The notes beneath the pieces are model-generated. The model was not told where the DNA came from. It worked only from the letters and a program-made list of their open reading frames with translations, and did no database searches. A DNA stretch of 64,000 bases from Muribaculum sp. (lineage in GTDB: Bacteria > Bacteroidota > Bacteroidia > Bacteroidales > Muribaculaceae), in assembly GCA_009775095.1 (NCBI GenBank), contig VSOZ01000018.1:1-64000 (forward strand), in the 5' to 3' direction. Position numbers and translations under genes: made by a program. This document shows, one piece after another, positions 50,517 through 58,309 of the stretch (position 1 is its first letter; each line of letters begins with the position of its first letter).

Positions 50517-51410
50517 ATGAGGAAAAGAGTATTAACCCTGTTTCTCGCTGCCGTGGCAGTCGGAACACTAAATTTATTTTCACAAAATATGAGCAACATA
50601 GTTGTTACCGCGCAAGCGCTTCCAAAGGAAGAAACACCGCAGTCGGTTGTCGCCAATGTGCATAAAGCTGTGGAACTGCTGAAGCAAAAAGGGAGTGAGG
50701 CACTCTCCATACTGACTGATCCAAAGTCGGAATTTAACGACCGTGACGCATATCTGTTCATAATTGATGTGGACAGCAGCCTCGTCGTTTCAAATCCACG
50801 TTTCCCGGAACGTACCGGAGGCAATATCCGTGAACATCTTGACTGGGCAGGAAAGCACTACGGTGTGGAACTGTGCGAGGTAGCGATGCAAGGCGGAGGC
50901 TGGATTGAATTTATCTGGCCCAAGCCCGGAACAAACGAGGGCGTTCGCAAAATATCATATATCTGCCCGATACCGGGTATGCGCTATACGGTATGTGCCG
51001 GCATATATAACGACACCATGACACTTGACGAACTGAACGCTCTGACAGAACACGGAAAAAAGAAAGTGGCTGTGATTTTTGAAGTAACGCCGACATCCGA
51101 AGGCAAAGCGGACTATTTCAAGATGGGTGCAGCCTTGAAGAATGAACTTTCCCAAATGCCGGGGTTCATCAGCGTGGAGCGTTTCGAGAGTGTCAACAAT
51201 CCCGGAAAGTTTCTTTCCTTATCGTTCTGGGAGAGTGACGAAGCGGCAGCTGGTTGGCGCAATCAGGTGAACCACCGTCAAAGCCAAAAAATGGGTCACG
51301 ACGCTCTTTTTGACAATTACCGTATATCCGTCGGAGAAATCAAGCGTGAATACACAAAAGACAACAGGGCTGAAGCTCCAGCTGACAGCAATGCTTATAT
51401 AATCGACTGA
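50517..51410 (+). CDS. Exported Cache-domain/antibiotic-biosynthesis-monooxygenase-like fusion
   Basis: The 297-residue protein begins with a signal peptide (VLTLFLAAVAVGTLNLFSQ). Residues about 35-175 resemble a single Cache domain (AYLFIIDVDSSLVVSNPRFP, VRKISYICPIPGMRYTVCAG), normally the ligand sensor of kinases and chemoreceptors. Residues about 185-285 resemble a dimeric alpha-beta ABM/YgiN domain (VAVIFEVTPTSEGKADYFKM, FISVERFESVNNPGKFLSLS). No signalling domain is attached. Its stop overlaps the start of alkA (TGATG at 51408-51412), so it is coupled to the repair genes. An exported binding or quinol/haem-handling protein is possible; the function is not known. Confidence 0.65.
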   Translation: MRKRVLTLFLAAVAVGTLNLFSQNMSNIVVTAQALPKEETPQSVVANVHKAVELLKQKGSEALSILTDPKSEFNDRDAYLFIIDVDSSLVVSNPRFPERTGGNIREHLDWAGKHYGVELCEVAMQGGGWIEFIWPKPGTNEGVRKISYICPIPGMRYTVCAGIYNDTMTLDELNALTEHGKKKVAVIFEVTPTSEGKADYFKMGAALKNELSQMPGFISVERFESVNNPGKFLSLSFWESDEAAAGWRNQVNHRQSQKMGHDALFDNYRISVGEIKREYTKDNRAEAPADSNAYIID

Positions 51411-52090
51411 TGGAGCAGTATTTTCAATATGGGGATACCGAACTGAGTTATCTCAAAAGTAAAGACAAACGTCTTGCCGAGATAATTGAAAAGGCAGGCA
51501 TGGTGAAAAGGCGGGTAATCCCCGACCTTTTCGCCGCCCTCGTACACTCCATAATAGGACAGCAGATTTCCACAAAAGCCCATGAAAGTATCTGGCGGAA
51601 AACTGTTGAAAAGTTCGGTGATGTCACTCCGGACAATATCCTGTCAGCTACTCCGGAGGAACTTCAATCAGTGGGACTTTCATTTCGCAAGGTTGAATAC
51701 ATCCGTTCGGCGGCTGAAAAGATTTTGTCGGGTGAATTCGACATAAACGCATTTCATGACATGACCGATGAAGAAGTCTGCAACCGCCTGTCATCACTCA
51801 AAGGTCTTGGTGCATGGAGCGCGGAGATGCTTATGCTTTTCTCAATGCAACGCCCCGATATATTGAGTTTCGGGGATCTCGCCATACTGCGCGGGCTACG
51901 GATGATATATCACCACCGTAGGATAGACCGGAAACTGTTTGAAAAATACCGCAGAAGATTCTCCCCTTATTGCAGTGTAGCGAGTCTGTATATATGGGCT
52001 GTTGCCGGAGGTGCTGTTGTAGGTATGAAGGATTATGCTCCCAAGACAAAAAATAATGGACGAAAAAATCAAGGCGATACTCAACCGTGA
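51410..52090 (+). CDS. alkA: DNA-3-methyladenine glycosylase (AlkA-type)
   Basis: The 226-residue enzyme has the HhH-GPD fold. SIIGQQISTKAHESIWRKTV is the family entry motif; LKGLGAWSAEMLML is the helix-hairpin-helix; and ILSFGDLAILRG ends with the catalytic Asp. It removes alkylated bases, mainly 3-methyladenine, from DNA. It lacks the extra N-terminal domain of E. coli AlkA. It overlaps the next ada-type gene by 35 nt, an adaptive-response arrangement. Confidence 0.88.
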   Translation: MEQYFQYGDTELSYLKSKDKRLAEIIEKAGMVKRRVIPDLFAALVHSIIGQQISTKAHESIWRKTVEKFGDVTPDNILSATPEELQSVGLSFRKVEYIRSAAEKILSGEFDINAFHDMTDEEVCNRLSSLKGLGAWSAEMLMLFSMQRPDILSFGDLAILRGLRMIYHHRRIDRKLFEKYRRRFSPYCSVASLYIWAVAGGAVVGMKDYAPKTKNNGRKNQGDTQP

Positions 52091-52763
52091 CAAAGACTTT
52101 GACAGTTTATTTTATTACGGGGTAAAGACAACGGGCATAGTGTGCAACCCGTCATGTCCGGCCAAAACGCCTCTGATTAAGAATATAGAGTTGTTCAATA
52201 GCATTGAAGAAGCACTTGATAAAGGATATAGACCGTGTAAAATCTGTATGAAAGAGAAAAATAAGATAATAACGTATAGATATGAATCTCCTTGTGGAGA
52301 GCTTTTGCTCGGCTCCAGCGGCGATAATCTATGCCTGTGCGACTGGCAGGTGGAGAAACATCGCAGTCATGTGGACAACAGGCTGAAACGGATACTCCAT
52401 GCGGAATTTGAAGAAGGCTCGTCACCTGTGATTGTGGAAGCAATCAGGCAGTTGAATGAATATTTTGCCGGGAAACGTAAGGAATTCGATGTGCCTTTAC
52501 TATTTGTCGGCACGGATTTTCAGAAAACCGTATGGAATGAACTACTGAAAATTCCTTATGGAAAAACCATATCTTATGGAGAAATGGCGCGTAATATAGG
52601 TATGCCCAAAGCTGTGCGTGCAGTGGCTAATGCCAATGGAGCAAACTCCATGTCAATTTTTGCGCCGTGCCATCGGGTCATAGGCAGCGACAGGTCGTTG
52701 ACCGGTTATGGCGGTGGTCTGGAAGCAAAGGAATATCTGTTGAAACTCGAACACGTGTTATGA
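52056..52763 (+). CDS. ada: Ada N-terminal zinc domain fused to O6-alkylguanine transferase, without HTH
   Basis: From 52056 (MDEKIKAILNRDKDFDSLFY) the protein has 235 residues. Residues 1-70 are the Ada metal-binding domain with Cys30, Cys34, Cys61 and Cys64 (GIVCNPSC, RPCKIC), which in E. coli takes methyl groups from phosphotriesters. Residues about 75-235 are the suicidal O6-methylguanine methyltransferase with acceptor Cys205 in APCHRVIG. The AraC-type DNA-binding domain that sits between these two parts in Ada is missing. It overlaps alkA by 35 nt and the next gene by the ATGA at 52760. It is therefore a repair protein that cannot by itself bind a promoter specifically. Confidence 0.88.
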   Translation: MDEKIKAILNRDKDFDSLFYYGVKTTGIVCNPSCPAKTPLIKNIELFNSIEEALDKGYRPCKICMKEKNKIITYRYESPCGELLLGSSGDNLCLCDWQVEKHRSHVDNRLKRILHAEFEEGSSPVIVEAIRQLNEYFAGKRKEFDVPLLFVGTDFQKTVWNELLKIPYGKTISYGEMARNIGMPKAVRAVANANGANSMSIFAPCHRVIGSDRSLTGYGGGLEAKEYLLKLEHVL

Positions 52764-53605
52764 AAGAGAGCCAACAGGAATTAAACTATCTCCGCATAGC
52801 AGAGGCAATCGGCTTTATCCGTGAAAACCGTCATGATCAGCCCGGTTTGGAAACAATAGCCGAAGCGGTCAATATGTCACCTTATCATTTTCAGCGGGTT
52901 TTCAGGGAATGGGCGGGCGTGACACCCAAATCCTTTCTTCAATATCTGAATGTCGAATATGCCAAAAGGATATTGAAAGAAACACACGCATCATTGTTTG
53001 ACACCGCACACGAAGTCGGATTATCCGGTACGGGGCGCTTGCACGACCTGTTTGTGACCGTGGAAGGTATGACCCCCGGAGATTATAAAAATGGCGGGGA
53101 GAACCTGTTTATAAATTACAGTTTTGCTTCCACTCCATTCGGTGACATACTTATAGCCTCCACTCCGAAAGGCATTTGCAGCATGGAATTCGCGGATGAC
53201 CACATGGAGGCTTTCAACTCACTGCAACGAAAGTTCCCAAGGGCAAGGTATTGTCAGGTGTGTGACGCAATCCAGCAAAACGCACTGTTCATATTCACAC
53301 AGGATTGGAGTAAACTGACAGAAATAAAACTACATCTGAAAGGTACTGATTTTCAATTGAAGGTCTGGGAAGCGCTGTTACACATACCTCTGGGAGGCAT
53401 GACTACATACGGCGATATTGCAGCCAAGATTGACAATCCACGTGCTTGCCGAGCTGTCGGAACAGCAATAGGCGAAAATCCGGTGGCATACCTTATCCCA
53501 TGTCACCGTGTAATCCGGGCATCGGGAGAAATCGGCAATTACCATTGGGGAGAAATACGTAAAAGCGCAATCATCGGCTGGGAAGCATCTAAAATCAAAA
53601 TATAA
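52760..53605 (+). CDS. AraC helix-turn-helix fused to O6-alkylguanine transferase, without Ada zinc domain
   Basis: From the ATG at 52760, overlapping the previous stop, the protein has 281 residues. Residues about 5-105 are an AraC-type DNA-binding domain (AEAVNMSPYHFQRVFREWAG, HEVGLSGTGRLHDLFVTVEG). Residues about 115-281 are a second methyltransferase with acceptor Cys248 in IPCHRVIRA. The Ada metal-binding domain is absent, so promoter activation through phosphotriester methylation cannot occur in this chain alone. Together with the preceding gene all Ada modules are present, with the methyltransferase duplicated. It probably regulates this operon. The longer upstream reading frame lies inside the previous gene and is rejected. 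Confidence 0.88.
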   Translation: MKESQQELNYLRIAEAIGFIRENRHDQPGLETIAEAVNMSPYHFQRVFREWAGVTPKSFLQYLNVEYAKRILKETHASLFDTAHEVGLSGTGRLHDLFVTVEGMTPGDYKNGGENLFINYSFASTPFGDILIASTPKGICSMEFADDHMEAFNSLQRKFPRARYCQVCDAIQQNALFIFTQDWSKLTEIKLHLKGTDFQLKVWEALLHIPLGGMTTYGDIAAKIDNPRACRAVGTAIGENPVAYLIPCHRVIRASGEIGNYHWGEIRKSAIIGWEASKIKI

Positions 53606-53616
53606 TAGACACAATC

Positions 53617-54138
53617 ATGATACGCAAAGCGACAATCAACGATATAGACGCGATTTCAAGCATCTACGAACACATACATGACATGGCCGAGTCGGGAAAA
53701 TACAGCCTCGGCTGGATAAGAGGAGTTTATCCCCCAAAAAAACTGGCAGAAGAACATCTCAAGGTCGGTGACCTGTATGTATGTGAACATAACGGCAAGA
53801 TTGTTGGAGCTGCAATTATCAATAAATTGCAGTTGCCGGAATATGCCGACGGAAATTGGAATTTTCAGGCATCACCGGATAGCGTTATGGTGCTCCATAC
53901 ATTAGCCGTTGACCCCTATGCCACCAATACCGGGGTGGGTGCGGAATTTCTTGGATTTTATGAGGATTACGCACGCCGGCATGGTTGTACTGAATTAAGA
54001 ATAGATACCCCGACAAGGAACATGAACGCCCGCAGGTTTTACCCGAAATTCGGATTTCAGGAAATTGGTATCGTCAAATGCGAGTTCTACGGATGTGGAA
54101 CGGTTGACCTCGTATTGATGGAAAAACATCTGAGATAA
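53617..54138 (+). CDS. GNAT-family N-acetyltransferase
   Basis: The 173-residue protein follows the GNAT fold: MIRKATINDIDAISSIYEHI at the start, VMVLHTLAVDPYATNTGVGA with the acetyl-CoA binding loop (the usual Arg/Gln-x-x-Gly-x-Gly/Ala is relaxed to N-T-G-V-G-A), and NMNARRFYPKFGFQEIG. The substrate could be an amino acid, a drug or a peptide. It sits 11 nt after the Ada-type regulator and 6 nt before the efflux gene, so it probably belongs to the same response. Confidence 0.88.
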   Translation: MIRKATINDIDAISSIYEHIHDMAESGKYSLGWIRGVYPPKKLAEEHLKVGDLYVCEHNGKIVGAAIINKLQLPEYADGNWNFQASPDSVMVLHTLAVDPYATNTGVGAEFLGFYEDYARRHGCTELRIDTPTRNMNARRFYPKFGFQEIGIVKCEFYGCGTVDLVLMEKHLR

Positions 54139-54144
54139 TTGCTT

Positions 54145-55335
54145 ATGGAAGCCACAACAAAAGAAAAAACAATTTTCAAAATACTTATTGTCATAAGTTT
54201 CGCGCATTTGCTCAACGATATGATGCAGTCAATCATACCGTCGATATATCCGATAATCAAAGACAAATACGGATTTACATTCGGTCAGATCGGTATAATA
54301 ACATTGGTGTTCCAAATGACATCTTCCATACTCCAACCGTTTGTAGGAAGATATGCCGACAAGCATCCGCAGCCATTTTCATTATCCATAGGTATGATAT
54401 TCACGTTATTAGGCATAGTTCTTCTTTCTTTTGCCAACAATTACGCTCTTATCCTTTTGGCTGTTGGAGTGATAGGTTGCGGCTCATCCATATTTCACCC
54501 GGAAGCCTCCCGCATAGCGCAAATGGCCGGAGGCTTGAAAAAAGGGCTGGCACAATCAATATTTCAAGTAGGCGGAAACGGGGGAAGTGCAATAGGGCCG
54601 TTATTGGCAGCTGTAATTATAATTCCATTCGGTCAACATTCAATAATATGGTTTTCAATCGCAGCTCTTATCGCCGGAATAACACTGCTCCCTGTCGGCA
54701 GATGGTATAAAAAACAGCTTCACAGGATAAAGTCTAAGGTTATCACACCAAATCCGGCAGTATTGGCATTGTCAAACCGCAGGATACATTGGGCTATATT
54801 TATATTGTGTGTGCTTACATTCTCAAAATATTTCTATATGGCGAGTATGACCAGCTATTTCACGTTTTTCCTTATAAATAAGTTCGGTGTTGATATTCAG
54901 GTATCTCAATTATGCCTCTTTGCTTTTATGGGAGCAGTAGCCGTAGGTACGGTACTGGGAGGAAGTATCGGTGACAAGTACGGTCGCAAGTATGTAATCT
55001 GGGGGTCTATTCTCGGAGCGGCACCATTCGCGTTGGCTCTGCCGTATGTGAATTTCACTCTGACTATAATACTTGCCGTTATAATCGGATTGGTAATCTC
55101 GTCGGCATTTTCGGCGATATTGGTATATGCCACTGAATTGAAGCCGAATAAGGTAGGCATGATGGCAGGTTTGTTTTTCGGTTTGAATTTCGGATTGGGA
55201 GGTATAGGTTCAGCATTTTTCGGATGGCTTGCTGACAAGACAAGCATAGAGTTTATATTTCAGATAAGCACATTATTACCACTTTTAGGAATTGTCACAG
55301 CATTTCTCCCAAATATAGAGCCGAAAAGGAAATAA
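54145..55335 (+). CDS. fsr: MFS efflux transporter, Fsr-like
   Basis: From the ATG at 54145 the protein has 396 residues and about 12 membrane segments. It resembles the fosmidomycin-resistance (Fsr) group: SFAHLLNDMMQSIIPSIYPI near the start is characteristic, followed by GRYADKHPQP and GCGSSIFHPEASRIAQMAGG. The usual role is drug export with proton exchange. A TTG at 54139 is a weaker start. It is the last gene of the six-gene repair operon, which therefore couples DNA repair with acetylation and efflux; the latter is inference. Confidence 0.88.
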   Translation: MEATTKEKTIFKILIVISFAHLLNDMMQSIIPSIYPIIKDKYGFTFGQIGIITLVFQMTSSILQPFVGRYADKHPQPFSLSIGMIFTLLGIVLLSFANNYALILLAVGVIGCGSSIFHPEASRIAQMAGGLKKGLAQSIFQVGGNGGSAIGPLLAAVIIIPFGQHSIIWFSIAALIAGITLLPVGRWYKKQLHRIKSKVITPNPAVLALSNRRIHWAIFILCVLTFSKYFYMASMTSYFTFFLINKFGVDIQVSQLCLFAFMGAVAVGTVLGGSIGDKYGRKYVIWGSILGAAPFALALPYVNFTLTIILAVIIGLVISSAFSAILVYATELKPNKVGMMAGLFFGLNFGLGGIGSAFFGWLADKTSIEFIFQISTLLPLLGIVTAFLPNIEPKRK

Positions 55336-55373
55336 TAGGTAATTAGTTATAAATCAAGACAAATATGAGTTAT

Positions 55374-55397
55374 AAAGGGCGGCATCACCGCCTTTCA
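55374..55397 (+). terminator. Hairpin after the repair operon
   Basis: AAAGGGCGG (55374-55382) pairs with CCGCCTTT (55388-55395) with one bulge. The T tract is short. Confidence 0.5.
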
Positions 55398-55537
55398 TGG
55401 GTTAACTACATCTCAAAATAAATTGTATTAAATTGTAGAAATACGGTATTCGCCGGGCTACTCTTGTTCTAATACCATTTAAGGCTTCTGTATAAGAACT
55501 ATATTCGGCTTCCCCAAAAATTGAATGACACGTTGTA

Positions 55538-55620
55538 AATCATTCAATCACCCAGTCATTCATTCAGTCAATCATCTGAATGACCAATCATTCAATCACT
55601 CAGTCATTCATTTAATCATT
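55538..55620. repeat. Iteron-like direct repeats with internal dyad
   Basis: Two copies of a 27-nt unit beginning AATCATTCAATCAC (55538 and 55586) differ at one position in the core. Between them CATTCAG (55561-55567) and CTGAATG (55576-55582) form an inverted repeat. The motif ATTCA/TCAT recurs about ten times. It lies between the repair operon and the integrase gene. No ORF overlaps it. It could bind an integrase arm domain, an excision factor or a replication protein. Confidence 0.6.
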
Positions 55621-56171
55621 CTGCACGCAAGAAGGCTTCATATATTCTTCATATAGCAGTAAATTAGCGTGTTATACGATTTGCGACTAATCTTTAATAA
55701 AAATACTTGACGAACGTTGCTAATACAAAATCCAATTCGATGTGATATCTGTGATACCTATACCGCACACGGCTTATTACAATCCCTGCTTTTTCTCATT
55801 GCCAAGACCGATACTTACGCCTCATTTATAGAGTATCCCCTAAAATTCACCTAAAGTATCTATTCAGGGTATTCATTTTCGATATATTCAACCACTCGCA
55901 TTTGATGCGTCGGTTTACGCTAACTTTCTAATTTGAAATGGAATCCGTCGTGATTCGGCGGCAAGGTATGTGATGTGCAGCACCAAATAGGATTTGCTGC
56001 ACATCACCCTTGCCGAATGTTCGGTTGGTCTTACTCCAAAGTCGTAATCCCCATTGCCGATTTTCACGCTCCATTTTTTTCTTTTTTGTTTCTCATTGTG
56101 ATTTACGGCGAAAAGAAAAAGCCGATAAATCTCTTTGGACTTACCGACTTTGTTTTGTCGATTGGAGGAAC
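55621..56171. other. Gene-free stretch downstream of the integrase
   Basis: No credible ORF is seen; the longest frames have poor starts and odd composition. No terminator, tRNA or promoter stands out. It probably forms one end of the mobile unit. Confidence 0.4.
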
Positions 56172-57419
56172 TTATACGGCAACATAGTTTATCTCGCCGA
56201 GAGAGTTGATTGCATCCTGCTTGAGGCTGTCCACAACGTGCAGATACCTTTCCGTCATTCTCACGGAAGTGTGTCCCAAAAGGCTTGAAACAGTCTTGAT
56301 GTTCGCTCCTTTGGTGAGGACATTGACCGCGAAACTATGGCGACCGCAATGCCATGTGATTTTCTTTCTGATTCCGGCCTTTTTCACCCATTTCGCCAGA
56401 TAGCGGTTGCAGATGTCGTAGTTCGGTACGTCGAACAATCTTGCGTCATCGTTGCCGTCCTTCGGTTGACCGATAAGCCGGATAAGAGCATTGCTTAACG
56501 GCACTATTACCCAGCTGCACGAGCTGTGGCCTTTCGTTTTCTGCTGTTGGAAGCGGAGCGTCTTTGTGGAGTAGTCCACATTGCGGAAAGTGAGGCGGCA
56601 GGTGTCGCACCACCTTGCGCCGGTGTATAGGCCGAAGATGAAAGCGCGGTGTATTTCCGACCTCTCCCCTTTGAAGTGGGTAGCCACAAGTCGGTCTATT
56701 TCTTCGGGCAGTAGGATTTCTTTTTGCAGCGTCATGTTGTCGTTCTTGATGACGAAACCGCGGCACGGATTTTTCTTGATGAGGTCTTTATCGACAGCCG
56801 CAGTCACCATTCGCTTGAACATTCGGAAATAGGCTTTCGGCCCATCTCCCTTGCCATTTGCTTTCAGATACTCAACAAATGCCGCCACCATCTCCGGGGT
56901 GAGCTGCGTCATTTTCAGTCGCTCCCTGAAAATTGCGTATTTGGGAGTGGCGGCGAGAAAGTTCAGAAACTTCTTTAATCCGCGCAGCTGTGTTTCTCGG
57001 ATATATTTCGTTAGAGCCGGGGACTTGCAGAACTCACGGCAGAACTCTATGAAATCCTCGTCCATCTCCTTGCGGAGGCGATATCCCTCCCTATCTTCAA
57101 GGAAAGACTGCTCACGCTCAAAGCGTATCTTCTCGGCAAGCGCGAGTGTGTTTTTGTTTTGCAAACGCTCCTCCGAGCTTCGGGGGTGCAGCCATATATA
57201 AAGGTTGAGGTTCTCTTTCTTGCGGGTATGCTTGATTCTGAACTTCGGTTTCCCTGCCATCGCTCCTTCAGTATAGTATACCTGATTGCCGTCCTCGTCA
57301 AGTACGGGTGTTTCGGTGCGTCCGATATAGTATTCGAGGTAGAGGCTGGCGCGTCCATCGCTCAATTCTGATTGCAGGAGCTTTGGATTTTGCTTTTTGC
57401 GATTTTCTATTCTTGCCAT
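56172..57419 (-). CDS. Tyrosine recombinase/integrase of a Bacteroidetes mobile element
   Basis: From the ATG at 57419 (MARIENRKKQNPKLLQSELS) the protein has 415 residues. An N-terminal arm-binding region (1-115) is followed by a SAM-like core-binding domain (about 120-225: PALTKYIRETQLRGLKKFLN) and a C-terminal catalytic domain. Catalytic residues are visible: Arg in GLYTGARWCD, Lys in the QQQKTKGHS hairpin, His-x-x-Arg in WHCGRHSFA, His in LLGHTSVRM and nucleophile Tyr in TERYLHV. It inserts and excises an integrative element. An in-frame extension to 57512 lacks family features. The gene is about 760 nt from tRNA-Pro, with a structured non-coding region between. No excisionase, relaxase or mobilisation gene is seen, so the element may be small or truncated. 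Confidence 0.9.
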   Translation of the reverse strand: MARIENRKKQNPKLLQSELSDGRASLYLEYYIGRTETPVLDEDGNQVYYTEGAMAGKPKFRIKHTRKKENLNLYIWLHPRSSEERLQNKNTLALAEKIRFEREQSFLEDREGYRLRKEMDEDFIEFCREFCKSPALTKYIRETQLRGLKKFLNFLAATPKYAIFRERLKMTQLTPEMVAAFVEYLKANGKGDGPKAYFRMFKRMVTAAVDKDLIKKNPCRGFVIKNDNMTLQKEILLPEEIDRLVATHFKGERSEIHRAFIFGLYTGARWCDTCRLTFRNVDYSTKTLRFQQQKTKGHSSCSWVIVPLSNALIRLIGQPKDGNDDARLFDVPNYDICNRYLAKWVKKAGIRKKITWHCGRHSFAVNVLTKGANIKTVSSLLGHTSVRMTERYLHVVDSLKQDAINSLGEINYVAV

Positions 57420-57527
57420 AAATATCTGATTATCTGATTTTGTGCAAAGATAATCCGAGGCGCATGAATTTGAAAATCGCCCTAAACACTCCTTAACGCT
57501 TAACCCATCCAAGTAGCACCCGAATCA

Positions 57528-57550
57528 GGGTACAAAACGTGTACTTTTTG
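57528..57550 (+). repeat. Candidate right attachment-like repeat
   Basis: GGGTAC, 5 nt, GTGTACTTTTTG lies 109 nt upstream of the integrase start (minus strand). It matches the copy at 50280-50301 at 17 of 22 positions. It could alternatively be an operator of the integrase promoter, since its GTACA/TGTAC arms are palindromic. Confidence 0.45.
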
Positions 57551-57714
57551 AGAAAATCGCCCCAAATCCAGCCAAATCACGGAAAATCAGAATATTGCTA
57601 AATCGCTTATCCACTTATCTTTAACCAAAATCCAATTTTCGCACTTTTATGCCGCCGAAAATTAGTAATTTTACTACATATATCGGATCAATGCAAAAAA
57701 GCGGTTGTTAAATT

Positions 57715-58056
57715 GGGCGCTTCGGAGATGCGCTATGTGCAAAACCCCGCGATAAGCCGCCGGAGGGAACGAAGTGACCGCAGACGGCGGTTCGTGGGAT
57801 ATCGAAGTCCCCACGACATCAAATGCCTGTCGGGGACAGGCGACATTCCACATCAGTCCATTCGGATATGTCTCGCGTCCCCGACGCGAAGTTGTGTTAA
57901 TAAATTATCTGCACACCCCATGAATCGCGCTTTCGCGCTAATCATGGGGCTAAACATATCTCGAGTCTCCGACTCTAATCTGCGGGCAAAACTCATTCTA
58001 AACAAGTACTGCATCCGCAAACAAAATCGGACAATTAACACTTCAACCGGATTTTG
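57715..58056. other. Array of consecutive hairpins, possible structured RNA or single-strand recombination/transfer site
   Basis: Within 342 nt at least seven stem-loops follow each other: 57757-57790, 57792-57816 (7 bp, TCGTGGG/CCCACGA), 57825-57841 (7 bp, GGG loop), 57873-57889 (7 bp, CCC loop), 57916-57949 (8 bp plus an inner GCGC/GCGC stem), 57963-57975 (5 bp) and 58022-58056. A weaker one lies at 57717-57733. The GGG and CCC loops are complementary. Local GC is much higher than in the flanks. An open frame crosses it (57713-58063) but has no ATG near its start and an Arg-rich, unnatural composition. It lies between the integrase and tRNA-Pro. Function unknown. Confidence 0.6.
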
Positions 58057-58120
58057 CTGCTGACCCCACATATCGCGTCTATGGCACTACTATTGCAGAC
58101 TTTTTCATAAAGAGGGGGAT

Positions 58121-58168
58121 AGAAAAAAGGTGTTGAAAGCAGTGATTGACACTGGATTTCAACACCTT
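58121..58168 (-). terminator. Terminator of the tRNA-Pro gene
   Basis: A perfect 12-bp stem (58127-58138 with 58157-58168) holds an inner CAGTG/CACTG stem. On the minus strand it is followed by TTTTTTCT. It begins 9 nt after the tRNA 3' end. Confidence 0.88.
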
Positions 58169-58177
58169 AGGCGGTTG

Positions 58178-58252
58178 TCGGGGTGAAAGGATTCGAACCT
58201 TCGACCCCCTGCTCCCAAAGCAGGTGCGCTAGCCGGACTGCGCTACGCCCCG
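58178..58252 (-). tRNA. tRNA-Pro(UGG)
   Basis: The 75-nt minus-strand sequence folds as a cloverleaf: acceptor CGGGGCG/CACCCCG, D stem GCGC/GCGC, anticodon stem CCTGC/GCAGG with loop TTTGGGA (anticodon TGG), and T arm GAAGG-TTCGAAT-CCTTT. Discriminator base A; CCA is not encoded. Acceptor pair 6-67 is a C-A mismatch, where related tRNAs have C-G. It lies 57 nt downstream of carB on the same strand, with its own terminator. Confidence 0.93.
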
Positions 58253-58309
58253 ATTGCCGTTAAGCGAGCACAAAGTTAGCAAGAATATTTTATATGCGCA
58301 ACATATAGA

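Noticed and set aside
55538..55620. Repeats near 55.5 kb considered as a CRISPR array.
   Set aside because: Only two full units with irregular spacing, no unique spacers of even length and no cas genes.
56010..56288. Small plus-strand frames around 55975-56288.
   Set aside because: They overlap the integrase end, have poor composition and no support from promoters or terminators.
57713..58063. 116-codon frame across the hairpin array.
   Set aside because: No ATG near its start, Arg-rich composition explained by GC-rich palindromes, and no family-like segment.
58178..58252. tRNA-Pro 3' end as the attachment site of the island.
   Set aside because: I found no second copy of the tRNA 3' end to the left, and the tRNA keeps its own terminator 9 nt downstream. 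Only the acceptor mismatch hints at it.
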